Positions 33,056-44,864 of a stretch of 64,000 nt of DNA are shown here, piece by piece; the stretch's first letter is position 1; each line of letters opens with the position of its first letter. The translations under genes were made by a program, and so were the position numbers. Under the pieces are notes generated by a model. The model saw nothing but the letters and a program-made list of their open reading frames with translations, was not told where the DNA came from and did no database searches. The stretch is from Agrocybe praecox (lineage: Eukaryota; Basidiomycota; Agaricomycetes; Agaricales; Agrocybaceae), in assembly GCA_964017145.1 (NCBI GenBank), contig OZ024848.1:2802501-2866500 (forward strand), in the 5' to 3' direction.

Positions 33056-34702
33056 CTAAATATGCCCTGACCATCCACTTTGAGTCTGGGAAATTTGAAT
33101 GGAACGCGGAATACGAGGTTTCACGTATTGCCGCCCCTTATTGAAACAAAGCGCTTCCGGGCGTCCGCTCCCACATGTATATTCCTGGAGACTACTTCGT
33201 TTGCGTTTGCGTCTACCGGCGACCGCCCATCTAACCATAAGCCCCGTGAGTTCTTCAAGGATGCTCAAATCGCACATGATATTGTTCGTATGGATAAGCG
33301 AGAGGTCGAGGACTGAGATGGGCCTGCCGATGTCCCTTCGATGCCTCAAAAAGAGCCATATTGGTTCTTCCTCCCCAAAACGCAGCTCGTCGTCTCCAAG
33401 CTTCAATGTTTGGAGTTCCGGAAACATGGATGGATCAAGTCGTTTCAGTAGAAAGTTAGTCAAAGTGCGAACTGATGGCAGTTTGAGTGTTTTCACTGAG
33501 GCGAAACCAGAAAGAGGATGAGGAGAAAATCGCTGACAGACGAGCTGCAGCTCCTGGACGGTGGAGAAAAATGGAGCAGCGAACATGTTTTGTACGAGAC
33601 AATCATCGGTTCTGATAAGAGCACCTCCTATTGAGAGCGGAGGTGGAAATGTTGAATCATCTTGCAGTTTCAGAACACCAGGAAGACAGGTGAAGGATAA
33701 TGTGGTGGGTGGATGGTGTTCGAAATAGTCTTGTGCGTATTCCATTATGAGAAGGTGCAGTTGATGGACTTGCAAACCTAGATTATGGATCCAATCGCAT
33801 CGCTGTGATGCCAATATAGATAGGGAGCAACCAGGTGCGGGAGCAATACATTTTATGAACGGTTCTATATCGTAGATTTGCCACTGTTCGAGGGTGAGAG
33901 TAACCAGGCGGGGAAGTCGGACTACCACGGACTTAAAGTCCGTTCTGGAGAAGACGGAGGATCCGTAGACCTTGAGATTTTCAAGAAAGGGAACAAGTTT
34001 GAGTGTTTCTTGCATTTTTTTCAATCCGAAATTTTGGCGTAAACAAAGGGAGCGAAGTTGGGAGAACCATGAAAGAGGTACAGAGTTCATCGCCAACTTG
34101 CAACGTTTGTACTTAATTTTAGTCGACCTGTAGAAGCTAAATGTTTTTAGAGTAGGCGCAGTGGAGTTGAATAAGGCGGAGGGAAGAGTCCATCGTTCGG
34201 GGTTCACAATCTTCGAGTTGCCGGCTTCGAGATAGAAAACAAATTCCTCGAGGTTTGGTGCAGGTCGTCCAAACAAGCTGTTCCAATAAGGTAGTTTTTC
34301 GTTTCCTTCTACCGAGATGGCTAGCCTTTGGATGTTGGACCATTTTTGAACAATAAAGGAATAGAGAAAATCAGGGGTAGAATGGGGCCAGTCATCCAAG
34401 GGACCCGTTATCCACAACAAAGCGTTACCCGCTCTCGTAAGCACCTCACGAGTCCAATCGTGCGTGCCATGTCGCAAGTCTCGCAAGTCTACCAATTTCC
34501 CCCACAGTGCAGGATATCGCAGACTGACTCTGCGCCAGTGTTGGCACACTTGGGAGCTGTTGCGGGCAGTTTTCAACCTTTTTCCGCGACGAGATTTGGC
34601 ATTCTCCATGAATATGATGCAGAGAATATCTTCGTCGAGTGTGCGGTCGCATGTAGATGTGCCTTTGGTATGCGGAGAGTTTAAGAAGGAAGAATCTACC
34701 AT
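33056..34702 (-). CDS. F-box protein with LRR-like C-terminal half, 548 aa
   Basis: Single-exon gene. The F-box-like domain (residues about 22-75: LDEDILCIIFMEN, SSQVCQHWRRVSLRYPALWGKL) would bind Skp1 in an SCF ubiquitin ligase. The rest is a long leucine-rich substrate-binding region without a canonical repeat. The C-terminal block YTCGSGRPEALCF and terminal GWSGHI are shared with the copies at 49-55.8 kb. The start MVDSS is the first ATG of the frame. The unit 1 counterpart (25901-26815) is broken, so this copy may be the functional one. The substrate is unknown. Confidence 0.8.
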   Translation of the reverse strand: MVDSSFLNSPHTKGTSTCDRTLDEDILCIIFMENAKSRRGKRLKTARNSSQVCQHWRRVSLRYPALWGKLVDLRDLRHGTHDWTREVLTRAGNALLWITGPLDDWPHSTPDFLYSFIVQKWSNIQRLAISVEGNEKLPYWNSLFGRPAPNLEEFVFYLEAGNSKIVNPERWTLPSALFNSTAPTLKTFSFYRSTKIKYKRCKLAMNSVPLSWFSQLRSLCLRQNFGLKKMQETLKLVPFLENLKVYGSSVFSRTDFKSVVVRLPRLVTLTLEQWQIYDIEPFIKCIAPAPGCSLSILASQRCDWIHNLGLQVHQLHLLIMEYAQDYFEHHPPTTLSFTCLPGVLKLQDDSTFPPPLSIGGALIRTDDCLVQNMFAAPFFSTVQELQLVCQRFSPHPLSGFASVKTLKLPSVRTLTNFLLKRLDPSMFPELQTLKLGDDELRFGEEEPIWLFLRHRRDIGRPISVLDLSLIHTNNIMCDLSILEELTGLMVRWAVAGRRKRKRSSLQEYTCGSGRPEALCFNKGRQYVKPRIPRSIQISQTQSGWSGHI

Positions 34703-35027
34703 TGTCCAAGTAGAACAGGAACTGGGGGAAAGTATCGAAGTTTTCGTCTACGGTAGAGAGCTGTCCGGCATCCTCGAGGCTCGTCAAGCGACTGTGTCAA
34801 CTCGTATAAGAGACACTGGGAGACTGAGTTGCAATCTGGCTGATTACCCAATCCGTAAAGATAGATTAGATTAGATCGATTACTTGGATGACAGCGACAC
34901 GTCCATAGCCGAATACAACTTTGACCACTACCGTCATCGTGCGAGGCTGCTCGACGCACTTCCGAGCCCAGCTACCCCAGCCTGCTGCATACTGTACTGC
35001 TCCAACACCAATTCTAAGCCTTTCTTC

Positions 35028-35165
35028 TGGCTCGTGTGTTGCGCGTCCTACGGTAGCCTGCAGTTGAACAAAGACATGGACGCCACGAGATTTTCAAAAG
35101 TGTCAAAGGACACGTGAGGATGCATTTGACTTGTTGGTGGATGGATGGTGTAAGGATGTGCTGTT
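35028..35165 (-). pseudogene. universal stress protein gene fragment (unit 2)
   Basis: About 140 bp matching 42383-42545 of the Usp gene (CGTGTGTTGCGCGTCCTACGG, GACGCCAC, GTGTCAAAGGACA). It marks the right end of duplication unit 2. Confidence 0.7.
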
Positions 35166-35849
35166 CCAAATAAATGATGTGTTGAGCGGACGTGGAAATA
35201 AATTCGGAAACTAATAAGTAAACAATACTACATTTGCAGCAAGCTATTACTACGGCTAAAGCATAACTAATGACAAGGTCGATATGTCAGAGAATATGTT
35301 CATCAGTAATAAATAAGCGGAATTGTATTTTCAACATGCAATTGGTTACCCCAAGTTGTTGGCTCAAACTTGGGGCCTATGCCCTGGCCTCGCGTCAAGG
35401 GTGCATGTGGATGAGTAGGCCAATGTCCCACTGTCACCCATGCCAGGGTACTCACCTTATCCAATCCATAAAATATCTTAGTAGTCGGGGGTCAAAAACG
35501 TATGAGAAGTGATATGAGCCTTGTGAAGGTAGAAGAAGTGAAATAAGGGGCACATACCATCGTACTGATTCCCAGAGGCCTTCTTTTACAGGGGATGTTG
35601 ACGGTTGGAAAATTGGCTTTCAGCAACATATTGCTCGGAGAAAAACGTATATTTCTAGATTCCAGTGCCAATGTGTGGGTCAGAAAAATGTGTTACGGAC
35701 GAGAGAAGGACGAGAGAATATTGGAGTTACGAACCATGGGCGTTGGATTACATGCAAGACGTAGTAGATCCTGCTGCTCAAAGGGAGACCTAGGGGACAA
35801 GGTAATCAGTACTGAGAAGTTTGTAAGTGCAGCTGCCTGTATCAAACAA
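35166..35849. other. no supported gene
   Basis: Low gene content; short frames only. Probably decayed repeat sequence. Confidence 0.35.
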
Positions 35850-36185
35850 AAAAAAAGTTAGACCTAACAAAATGACAAAAAGGACAGACGACAAGCAGAA
35901 TGAAGCCGACAAGGTACAATGAGACAACAAACATAAAAGAACACAAAGACGATACAGAGACACAGAAACAGCACAGAGAGAGCGAGAGCGAGAGGCAAAG
36001 CAGAGGAAGAGAGAGAAGAAAATAGAGACAGCGAGAAGAAAACACAGACCAAAACAAAACAACAAACCCAAAGAGGAGACAAGCAAGAGACGTGACCAAG
36101 ACGAGACTGAGGCAGCCAGGAAGAGCACACACAAAGAGAAAGTAAGCAGGAAACTAGAGGAAACTAGAGACAGAGAGGATAGGTA
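35850..36185 (+). repeat. T-depleted purine/AC-rich tract
   Basis: Over about 300 nt the plus strand has only about a dozen T (counted by eye), dominated by AGAGACA/GAGAGA/ACAAAC words. Because the minus strand is nearly free of A, all three minus frames stay open, giving overlapping ORFs of 88-114 codons that should not be read as genes. Confidence 0.75.
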
Positions 36186-39100
36186 AACGAAGACATTTTG
36201 ATGGTTGGGAAGTAAGGATGGTTCAAGTTGAAAAGCGCATTTTACACATTTCTATATTTTCTGCGCATGTAAAAATTAAGCCCAAAATGGATTCTCCGGG
36301 CTTGCAACCCGATGTACGTATTCTTTTTTGCGTAAAGGATCAAGAAAAACAAAGCGACTGCCTCGCATAGGAACTTAGTAACGTTATCGAGACCCTGAAT
36401 ACAGGTCGATCCGATAAATTTTAATCACTATCTCTGCAAGTGCCCCGGGAGAACCTTGGCGAATACAGGGTCTGATTGCATCGTGCGAGAATGGGAATAG
36501 TTCGTCCCTAATGGTCACTCAGCTCCTTTGGGTTTTTGCTTTTTTCAAGAGACACCGACTTCCGTTTTTCCAAAAGCGGATTTCTGGCCGAGAACATCAA
36601 GTTAATGTGTGGGACACCTGCCGCCGTAGCCGAGCTGCCACAGAAAATGGCCGATACAAGACACTTTTCTCCAGCTTAAAAGACGCATGAAAAAAGTAAA
36701 GGAGAATAGTAAATCGACAAAGTTCTCTTCCTCAATACCCGTTCAAACCGCCACACATGTGACAACAAGTGTATCGCGGCAGAGCGCGGCAGCTTACGGC
36801 ACATTTCTCGGATCACAGAATAAACGCTTGCTCCGCTTGCCGGTATCCTGCGACATCCCTGTTAAATATTTCCCTTCCTGCTTTTTATCGTATCCCGACA
36901 TGAGCTTCCCACACATGAGCATAGGAATAACATGCCGGTCGTCAGGGCTCGCAATCTAAGTGTTTTGCCAGGTGGGTTCTAGTCTAGATTTCCTAGAAGG
37001 GATAGACCTACTACTATTAAAGCGTTCTATGGAAATCTGATTCTTGTGAGAACAGATCTGACAGAGAAATCATGAACTCGGCAAGTCCTGTGGGATTCCC
37101 GGCTAATTTGTCCGAGTCGTAGTTTCGAGGCCATAGGCGAGCACAGCGAGACGCGATTGGCAGAAAGCTCATCAAATCCAGTGGGTCGGTTTGGATCCCG
37201 TGAGATGACAAAATCTACCAATATGGTCGGCCGCCTCACTGAAAAAGATTACAGCAGCATCGATATACGTTGAAAATGCACCCACATGTTCTGGGGCATG
37301 AATTTTAAGCCGACTATATTATCTCAGTGTTGTTCCCAAGGCTGTCACAAAAATATAAAGATACAACGCACATGCGCATCAACAGGTCCCTATCGGTTGG
37401 ATGATGTAACTTTGCCCGGACTACATTATAGAATACTGTGCATCGGCCTTTCACAAAAGATGACACGATGATAACAAACTTTTTGGAGTTCTTTTCCGGT
37501 AAAACTTGCGTCATCACACAAGCGCCGCGGCGCCGTAGACCCCTTAAGGGGGTTACAATATATAATTATGACAACTGTACTACTAGTATATTGACAAAAG
37601 GTCTGGCAGGCATCGGAAACTTCGAGATCAGCGGACAACGTTGCCGTCACTTAGAAAGGCTCAATTCTTAGTATTCCTGAAAATAGTGTAACCACAATCA
37701 GAAATATCGAACGGAAATAGGGAAAAAAAAAACTCACTTATACTCAAACTCAGGGCCCTGAGATGGAAAATTCAAGATCAAAGACGAAAACAAAATTGAC
37801 AAGAGAAACTGTCACCGGTAGTCTCAAGATGTTTTCACTTGCGGACAGGGTTCGGAAGCGAGCAAACCAGGCCCCGGCGTACGGCGCGGCGAAGCAGCTG
37901 CTGTATAAAGTGGGGTGCCCAGTCTCGCGAGCCTCTAGAGCCCCCCTGATGCCCGTGCGTTACGCGTCTCGAGGAGCGTCGCTTGAGAACCCCAGAGGGG
38001 AGGGCGAGCAACGGGACCCTAGAAGCCTCCGAACCCACTGTCATCTGCAATCTCTAAGATAATGATTACATCTTGTCCAAATATTAGGAATAAGGTGAAC
38101 ATACCTTATATCTTCTAGACAAAGGGCGCCGAAAAGAAATAAGCAAGTAGGGGAACAGGCAAGGAACAGGGCTCAGACGGCTCACAACTAATAGGCTCAG
38201 ACAGCTCGCAACTGGTCTGCAGGCAGAGGAGACCAGTAAGGATTGAGGGGCTCACCTAGGTTGACTCGCCACTGGCACCTTGTTGGCAGTCATCACTGTC
38301 CCATGGCCCTAACGTATTAGAGGTTAGTGAGAATAGCGCGATGAACGAAAGATGGCTCCATACACGTTAGCCCACATAATGTGGCTGGTTTAGAGACGAA
38401 AAAAAAGACCCGCATCTTGTGCACGATGGGAAGGAAGAAGGAGGAAAGATAAAGAAGGGGAACAATGCGAGGGAAGGTTTTTATACTCGCCACGAGGATG
38501 GTCATGTTTGTTTTCAAATCGCTCGCTTCCTTGAACATCATGTGTTTTCAAGATAAATCAACAGGGATTACGCAAGCTTCCCCTCTAAAAAACCAATCCA
38601 TCGATTGTCAGGAAAAACCTCCGTGTTAATTGCCGGATTTGTTAAATACATGTTTTGGCTTGTGTGCGTCGTTGTGTGGTTGTATTTATGTCACTTCCGT
38701 GTTAGGCGACCATGTCGAATTGTTCGGATGCTTCCCACATCGCATGTTGCTGATGTTCAGGAGGGCACAGTGGGTATGGCCGAAGGGAAAAACGTTGGGC
38801 GCCTATCGAGACCTTAGGATAGCGAGACAGAGTTGAACGTTTGAACTCCCGTAAACTTTTCGTAATGTATTCAGTTCGGTCCAAAATAGATCGGCTCCAT
38901 TTAAGTTGCCGGACCATGCCGATATAACACCGATTCGCCCAATGGTTGCCATCTTTCCCAACCTTTCTCCTTTTTGAAAAAGCGAACGTGCTCTTGTTCC
39001 ACCAAAGCACCTATTGGTATGCTTGACAAGGCCAGTTGTCCTACAACGCTTAGTTCATGGACGTTCTGATATAGGGCTTGTCGTTAACTTCACAATTGAG

Positions 39101-39241
39101 CTTTTTCACGATGAGTTTGAACGGGAATTTCAAGACTATATGATAATCATGCACGCATAATCAGTCGCACATGGATTTTGGTTTAGGAGAGAATTCTAGT
39201 TCACACTGCTAAAGAGAACATTAGAGCACGTTAAGAACCTG
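36186..39241. other. repeat-like intergenic region
   Basis: No gene can be supported. Local palindromes GCGCCGCGGCGC and CCCCTTAAGGGG lie close together near 37522-37552. A GC-richer block at 37840-38040 interrupts AT-rich sequence. A short direct repeat (GGCTCAGAC.GCTC.CAACT) sits at about 38173 and 38198. ORFs at 37763-38062 and 38702-39010 have no recognisable domains. Confidence 0.4.
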
Positions 39242-41118
39242 TTAAACCGATGATTTGCTAGGGCTGAATGCCGCTGCATCGAGACCAAAGGACTCATTGC
39301 GAGACAGATCTGTTACTTGGATTACGGGTATATCCTTGGGCACACCACTGGGCCTATATGGGTGGTCGGCTGACGCATTCGTACTTCTTGTTGCCAGCAT
39401 CTCCCCAAATAATGGGTTCCCATACGTTTCTCTATATTTCTGCCAGACCATCCACACTGCAAAAACGCAAATGGTCAATGGTATCGTGATAGCAAGATAA
39501 AGCCACCAGGATGGGGAAACACTCAATGAGCTGGCGCCAGAAGAATCTACCGAGGTCTGGAAGAATACCATGCTGAAGATCGCCTGGAAGTAGTAGGATA
39601 CTAGTGATGAGAAAAATATCTCTATGGCTTGTCAATTGGGTGAACTTACCGATACAAAGGTTCCAGGAAGAAAAAACATAGTCAGAGCGGCCATCCTAAA
39701 TGTCACTAGTTAAGATGAATCTACGAAAGGTATCGGAAAATTGATACAAACGTGATCATAGCCGAGCTGTCTTTCTGAGATAGGGCTGCGATTTTCGCTG
39801 TTAGACGCGCAATTTCCAGATTGACTTTACTGTCCCTTTGGTTTTGTAAATTATAGTGCAAATCAATTTTGAGAGTAGCGCGGGTTTCTTGGCCTTGAAG
39901 TAATTCAAGGAGCCATTTCGTTTTGAGCCTCAGCATTGCGAAGGACTCGGATACTGAGTTTCTAAGAACGTGACTATAGTCAGGTAAAACAGGATGAGCC
40001 AGGTCCGAGTATCGTTTTTGGGCGTCGATGATGAACTCCAGCGTGTCTCGTGTAGCATGGACATAATCTCGCAGCATACGGCAACTTGACGCGATTATAT
40101 GGAGTTTCACGACCTCGATATCGTGGGAACCTTCGTTCTCCATGTAAATATGAGGTCCGTAGTCATGAAAGCTAAACTCCTGTGGATCACAGAAGATATT
40201 TAGTTCTGAAGGAACTAGGCACGAGCTGGAATACCTACAGTTTGGCATAAACTCCTCATGTAATTCTCGCTTTCAACGCTCATGATCGTTATGCTATCGT
40301 CCAACAAAAGGCCTTCAATAGCAAAAGGTCGGATATAATTTGGCGGTATGCTTTCCGCGTATTCTTGAAGGATCCTCTTCACGGACGCGGAGCAATGGAA
40401 AATAACATAGGTAGAGGCCCGGCCCGGGAGTAAAGTTTGGGAAAACCAGGTGCAACAATACTGCCTCTGTACGTCGCGATGTGTAAAGAGGGACAATCTA
40501 TAAAACCCGTCTGTCATGAGGTTGTATGCATTAGAATATTGCACACAACATCATAAAAATCGCACATTTACCAAGAGATACGTTTTTGCCATTTTCGTCA
40601 GTTCGCAGGAGCATAACACTACCAGTGCCCTTGTACAGAGATGACGGATGAAGGTCGCGAAGAAAAAGTGTAGAGACTGCAAAGCGTTCATGAAGAAGGT
40701 TCGCCGTCCTGTCGGTATTAGCTACCAGGGGACCGAATCCATTGGGCAAAATGATATCCTCTATGAAGCTAGGAGGCTTGGTAAACATAACGACACAAAC
40801 TAAGTAGTAAGAAATGATCTTACATGATGCGCAGTGATGGCTCGAAGCCTTCCGTGCTCTTGCGAGTTGTTACTAGACATCAACAAGTGAGTTGTCCATG
40901 TTGCTCACCAACGAACAGGTATCGCAATATGCGGCGAACTCTTCATGCCCTAAACTTGTTTCCCTACGTATATCGCCATCTTTATGTACTTCAAGGATAT
41001 CAAGTACAGTGCGCGTCGCTGTATAAGGAGGGGACATTAGGTGGAATTCATTTCCAATGACCTTCCTCCTCAGTTCGATCTCGGGATGGGTAATGACTTC
41101 GTGGTGTAGGGAATCCAT
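39242..41118 (-). CDS. CorA-like membrane protein, paralogue 2
   Basis: Fungal CorA-like protein. Exons: 40909-41118, 40824-40858, about 40575-40768, about 40235-40509, about 39760-40190, about 39655-39697 and 39242-39580. The start MDSLHHEVITHPEIEL is conserved with paralogue 1 (ITHPEIHL). The N-terminal domain is helical and contains LQNQRDSKVNLEIARLTAKIA. Two membrane segments close the protein: MAALTMFFLPGTFVS-AIFSMVFF and WWLYLAITIPLTICVFAVWMV. A polar tail of about 50 residues follows. Every junction checked has GT-AG ends in phase. Mg2+ transport is only a family inference; many fungal members lack the GMN motif, and I do not see one here. Confidence 0.65.
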
Positions 41119-41811
41119 GGGCGAACAAGATGGATTAAGATGGATTAAGCTTCAAGTATAACGCAGTTAAATACCACTGGGCTGTGTGCAAGAATTTGAA
41201 ACACGCCAAAAGTGTTTTAGCGTAGTTTCAAGTACAATAGTCCTTCTAACTGTGTGGCAGAGATCAATCAACGCTCAACGTTCTCGGTAAATCGGGAAGC
41301 TAAAGCACACACTCCTTTCATGGGCATGTCGGAATCATGTCCCAAATTCACTACAATCCACGGTCCATGGATGAGCATTATAGGACCATGAACATTGAGT
41401 GAATCTACAACCAATTAAGTTAGAAAAATAAATCAGAAATCAGAAATCAGAAATCCGACATCAGACATCAGACAGCATGACCAACCTCTCTAAAATACAC
41501 GGCCTGGAATTGTCTGACATGCAGCAATCATACATAGCCCGATACCCGTTGCTGCCCACTATGACCATCCTGTACAATGCATTCATTGACGCGATGCCAA
41601 CTCAAGTACTCGTGGAGCACCGATATAGCACTCTCGTAAGATTTGATTTGATTTGATTGATCCTTGTACGAGGACTTGTGATTGAAATAAAACAAAACCT
41701 CCATATAACGTTAAACTATTTAAATACAATAGCGTGAATAAGTAAAATAAAATACACCAAAAAAGTCCTATAAATCCAATAAAGTTTACTTAGCTAAAAG
41801 TACACAACAAA
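41119..41811. other. intergenic with simple repeats
   Basis: Tandem simple sequence at about 41130-41150 (GATGGATTAA), 41438-41475 (ATCAGAA, drifting to CATCAGA) and 41640-41660 (TTTGA). Promoter region of the CorA-like gene and 3' flank of the Usp gene. No gene seen. Confidence 0.5.
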
Positions 41812-42813
41812 TCAACTCTCAAAATGTTTTCCCCTCTTGGGATCGGCTCTCCGCTTCTCCACTGCCTTCCTCAATTTCCTGCCTGGCCGGACAACGATGA
41901 CAGGCACCGGTGAATGCGACAAGCAGTATTTGCTAACGCTTCCAATCGACTGCCCTCCTCCTAGTTGTTGCACAAGACCCGCACCAAGATTCTGGACCAG
42001 TCCAAATCGTTTTCCTCGCGTGCCAACAACCAACGAGTCCGGACGGTAAAGAGCAATGAGACGATCGATGGTGTCGGTGATTTTTCCTGGGATGTATTCG
42101 AGAATTATAGACAATTTCCGGGTCGGATCGACAAGTGTTGATTTTTCCTGAATGGAGGCCATTAATGATCTGGCTTCATTTCGAAGGAGGTCGTGTGGTT
42201 TATCTTCTAGGTATACGTATTTTTAGAATTAGGAACTGTTAAGACATGAGATTATTGACAAACCCAAAACATCCTCGTCGACTCCTCGAAATACAATGAG
42301 CTCGTCGCCATCCTGTGCGAGCGCTTCGAGACACCAGTCCAAAGCCTCGCTTCCACTCTCGTCCGGGCTAGATGCGCATAGAAGAACTCGTGTGTTGCGC
42401 GTCCTACGGTAGCCTGCAGATTTTACTGAGAGTGTGAACGAAAACATGGACGCCACAGGATTCTCAAAGGTGTCAAAGGACACTTTCGGTGTATAAGGAG
42501 CACTTAAAGGTCCGTGTGAGTTGCTGGTAGATGGTGTAAGGATGTGCTGGCCGTCAATGTCGTCGTTCCCGCAATGATGGTGGATATTGCTCATCGCCGA
42601 CTGCAGTGGCGATTCCGTATCGTAGAACTGCGGTGTTTTCACAGACGTAGGTGACTCGCATTGTACGCTCACGCTGGGATTAGGAGAATCTGGGAGTGCT
42701 GAGCTGACTGGGGTGGCTACGCGCAATGGTGGCGAGACAAAACCATTGACAGGGGATGACGGTCTCGATGGCTGCTTCATCGCGCTTCGTAGGGGTGCTA
42801 GCAGTCCAGACAT
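41812..42813 (-). CDS. universal stress protein (UspA domain), 314 aa
   Basis: Exons 42264-42813 and 41812-42206, joined in phase by a 57-nt intron (GTTTGTC...ACCTAG). Residues 1-130 are low-complexity and proline/serine rich, starting MSGLLAPLRSAMKQP. The UspA fold begins at RVLLCASSPDESGSEALDWCLEAL. It ends with SLVVGTRGK, then GSVSKYCLSHSPVPVIVVRP, the nucleotide-binding loop pattern of ATP-binding Usp proteins. The tail is basic (RKLRKAVEKRRADPKRGK). This long disordered N-terminus is usual in fungal Usp proteins. It is the intact parent of the fragments at 27015-27577 and 35028-35165. Confidence 0.88.
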
Positions 42814-43008
42814 CGCGCTAGTATATATTTGGTGCTGTAAAATCCACTAGAAGACAATGAAAGTTGTGTTTAAGGGTTCATTCAGTACGCCGGCAACTTG
42901 TTCCTGGAGACCTGTCGGAGTTTCAATATCCTCTTAACCGTGACCGACACCGCAGACGACGACATCGAGCACGTTGACCAATTCTCCATATCTCTAATAT
43001 CGCCCATT

Positions 43009-43969
43009 ATGCCCTCGAGCTCTACCGATAAACATGTTAATGAAAAGGAGGTAGAAGAATCCAACGAGACCACAACCGAGGTTTCCGACGAATCTGATAC
43101 CAAGTCTCAATCCCCAGAAGCGGAACAAGGATCCAAGGACAATTCTCCTTCAGAATCTCCCTCTGGGTCAAGGTCAACATCTGAAGTTCCGTCAACAACG
43201 CAGTGGCAGGCCGTGTGGTCCCCGCAGTATAATGCGTACTATTTCTTCAACCCCACAACACAAGAAACTACATGGGTCAACCCTCTGCAACCAGAGGTAT
43301 CCACTTCTGCTCCTGCAGCCTCCATATCTACCGCTGAAGTAACAGCAGAGATCAACTCTGCGGGAGAAAGCTCTAGTACTGGCTACCAGCAACCAGCAAT
43401 GTCAGCACAAGCAGCCCACAAAGCAGCCTTAGAAGCAGCAGCAATCGCCCAAGGAATCGATCCAGCTCTTGCTCACCTCGACCCCTCTCTTCTAACTGTC
43501 GCTATGCCTGGTGCGAGTGCAAGCGCAGGTATGCTACACTACTCATTATAGTTCGTTTGTATTTACACTGAAAACGAAAACAATGTTTAGATTCCTCACT
43601 GCCACCGACATTTACTGCCAAATTTAACGCTCGAACAGGTCAATTTGCGCCTACAGCATCAAGAGACCCATCACATCTTTCCGAGTACGAGCGTGCAAAG
43701 CGAATGAGCGAATTTTACTTTGACGTTGGGAAATGGGAAGAAGACTTGGCAAAAAGAGGGGGAAGACTGAGAGGTGAAGAGGGAGACGACGAGGATGGGG
43801 AGGGTGCTGATGGCAAGAAGAGGAAGAGACCTTCGAAAAAGGATATTGTACGCTCCTTTTCTCTGCTTTTGATCTTTTTGGCGATACTGATTACGACTTC
43901 GCACAGGAGCGTTTCAAGGAACAAAAACGTCAGAAGAAGATTGCAAAAACAGCCTGGCTCCGCACATAA
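43009..43969 (+). CDS. WW-domain protein
   Basis: Exons 43009-43528, 43591-43847 and 43907-43969 splice in phase (GTATGC...TTTAG, GTACGC...CACAG), giving 279 aa. An acidic, serine-rich N-terminus (residues 1-62) is followed by one WW domain (residues about 64-95: W-QAVWSPQYNAYYFFNP then TTWVNP). It has both tryptophans and the YYF core and would bind proline-rich ligands. The C-terminal part contains FDVGKWEEDL and a lysine-rich stretch KKRKRPSKKD that may act in nuclear import, ending in KTAWLRT. The upstream in-frame extension has no ATG, so 43009 is the start. It is divergent from the Usp gene with about 195 bp between starts. Confidence 0.85.
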
Positions 43970-44122
43970 CGGCTACTACGCGACGACGATCGATGTATTA
44001 TGTACTTTTTATGATTTCATGCGGTTGACGGCACGAAAACAAGATGAAAGTCACAAGTCAGAACAGATAAAGTTTTATGCACTTTCTTCTTTTCGATTTT
44101 CCTTTTCATCATCTTTTTCTAA

Positions 44123-44651
44123 ATGCGTTCAATGACAGAAAATAGCAGAAGAGCCTCTCTGTGTCTTCCTGCCGATATTTCACTTATGAATGGTGGCGAA
44201 AGTTCTAGAAAGCTGCAAGCTACCAACGACAATGACGTCTCTGCCAAAGATGGTTATAATTTCCGTATATGGTTGCCATCATTTCTCCAAATTCCTACCT
44301 CCGAGTACCACCTGGACCACCCAGCTCGGAGAATACTTACCCTTATGTCAAGGTGGCTCCCCTGTCTGAAAACACTCTCCGGCGCCAGCTTGTCCCAAGG
44401 ATCCCTAACGACATTATCAAGCTCAGTGCATCCTTACTCTCTTCGAACCAAACGGTTTTGAATTACTTTCACAATGTCAAACCTTCTTCTACTAGCTTTT
44501 CTACCGTTGGGTTGAACATACCTTCGACCACGGAGCTCGAATTGTAAGCATTCCATTTTATTGGCACTGGTTCGTCATTATGACGCTTACTACTAGCCTA
44601 CGAAATTTTAGCTACCATGGTTGCGAGGCTCTTATTTACATGGAGAATTGA
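44123..44651 (+). CDS. hypothetical protein, 140 aa, three exons
   Basis: Exons 44123-44252, 44306-44543 and 44597-44651 join in phase through introns of 53 nt each with GT-AG ends. The well-ordered middle part (YPYVKVAPLSENTLRRQLVP, PNDIIKLSASLLSSNQTV) reads like conserved coding sequence, while the first exon is low complexity. No family recognised. The 5' exon may be wrong, or the gene may be a fragment. Confidence 0.4.
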
Positions 44652-44864
44652 GAAAACACAGGTTCTCGAAGTTGTGAAAATTGCGCCTGCCTGACGAGTG
44701 TTGCAAAACTATGTCCATCCCACAAGAAATCAATGTTCGGAGCTAACCGTTCGGTCAAATTTGAAACTTGACTAAGACACGTTGATCGAGAACGACTTTC
44801 GAAGAGCGGTTGACCAGGGCGATCTTGAAACTTGTCAGCCACAACACATTCTTGCTTGTATAAA

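Larger units (their letters stand above)
28146..35165. repeat. segmental duplication, unit 2
   Basis: Collinear with unit 1 but about 3.3 kb shorter. It lacks the CorA-like gene region (unit 1 19055-21740 is replaced by about 200 unrelated bp) and most of the esterase. It retains the full F-box gene. Both HSP20 genes are intact. Confidence 0.8.

Noticed and set aside
35790..36134. Three overlapping minus-strand ORFs of 88-114 codons with hydrophobic, serine-rich translations that resemble membrane proteins
   Set aside because: They exist because the strand is almost free of A, so stop codons cannot form in any frame; composition alone explains them.
22566..42813. A stress-response gene cluster or biosynthetic cluster (HSP20, Usp, esterase, CorA-like)
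   Set aside because: Most passengers are broken or present as duplicates, there is no core biosynthetic enzyme, and the association follows from segmental duplication.
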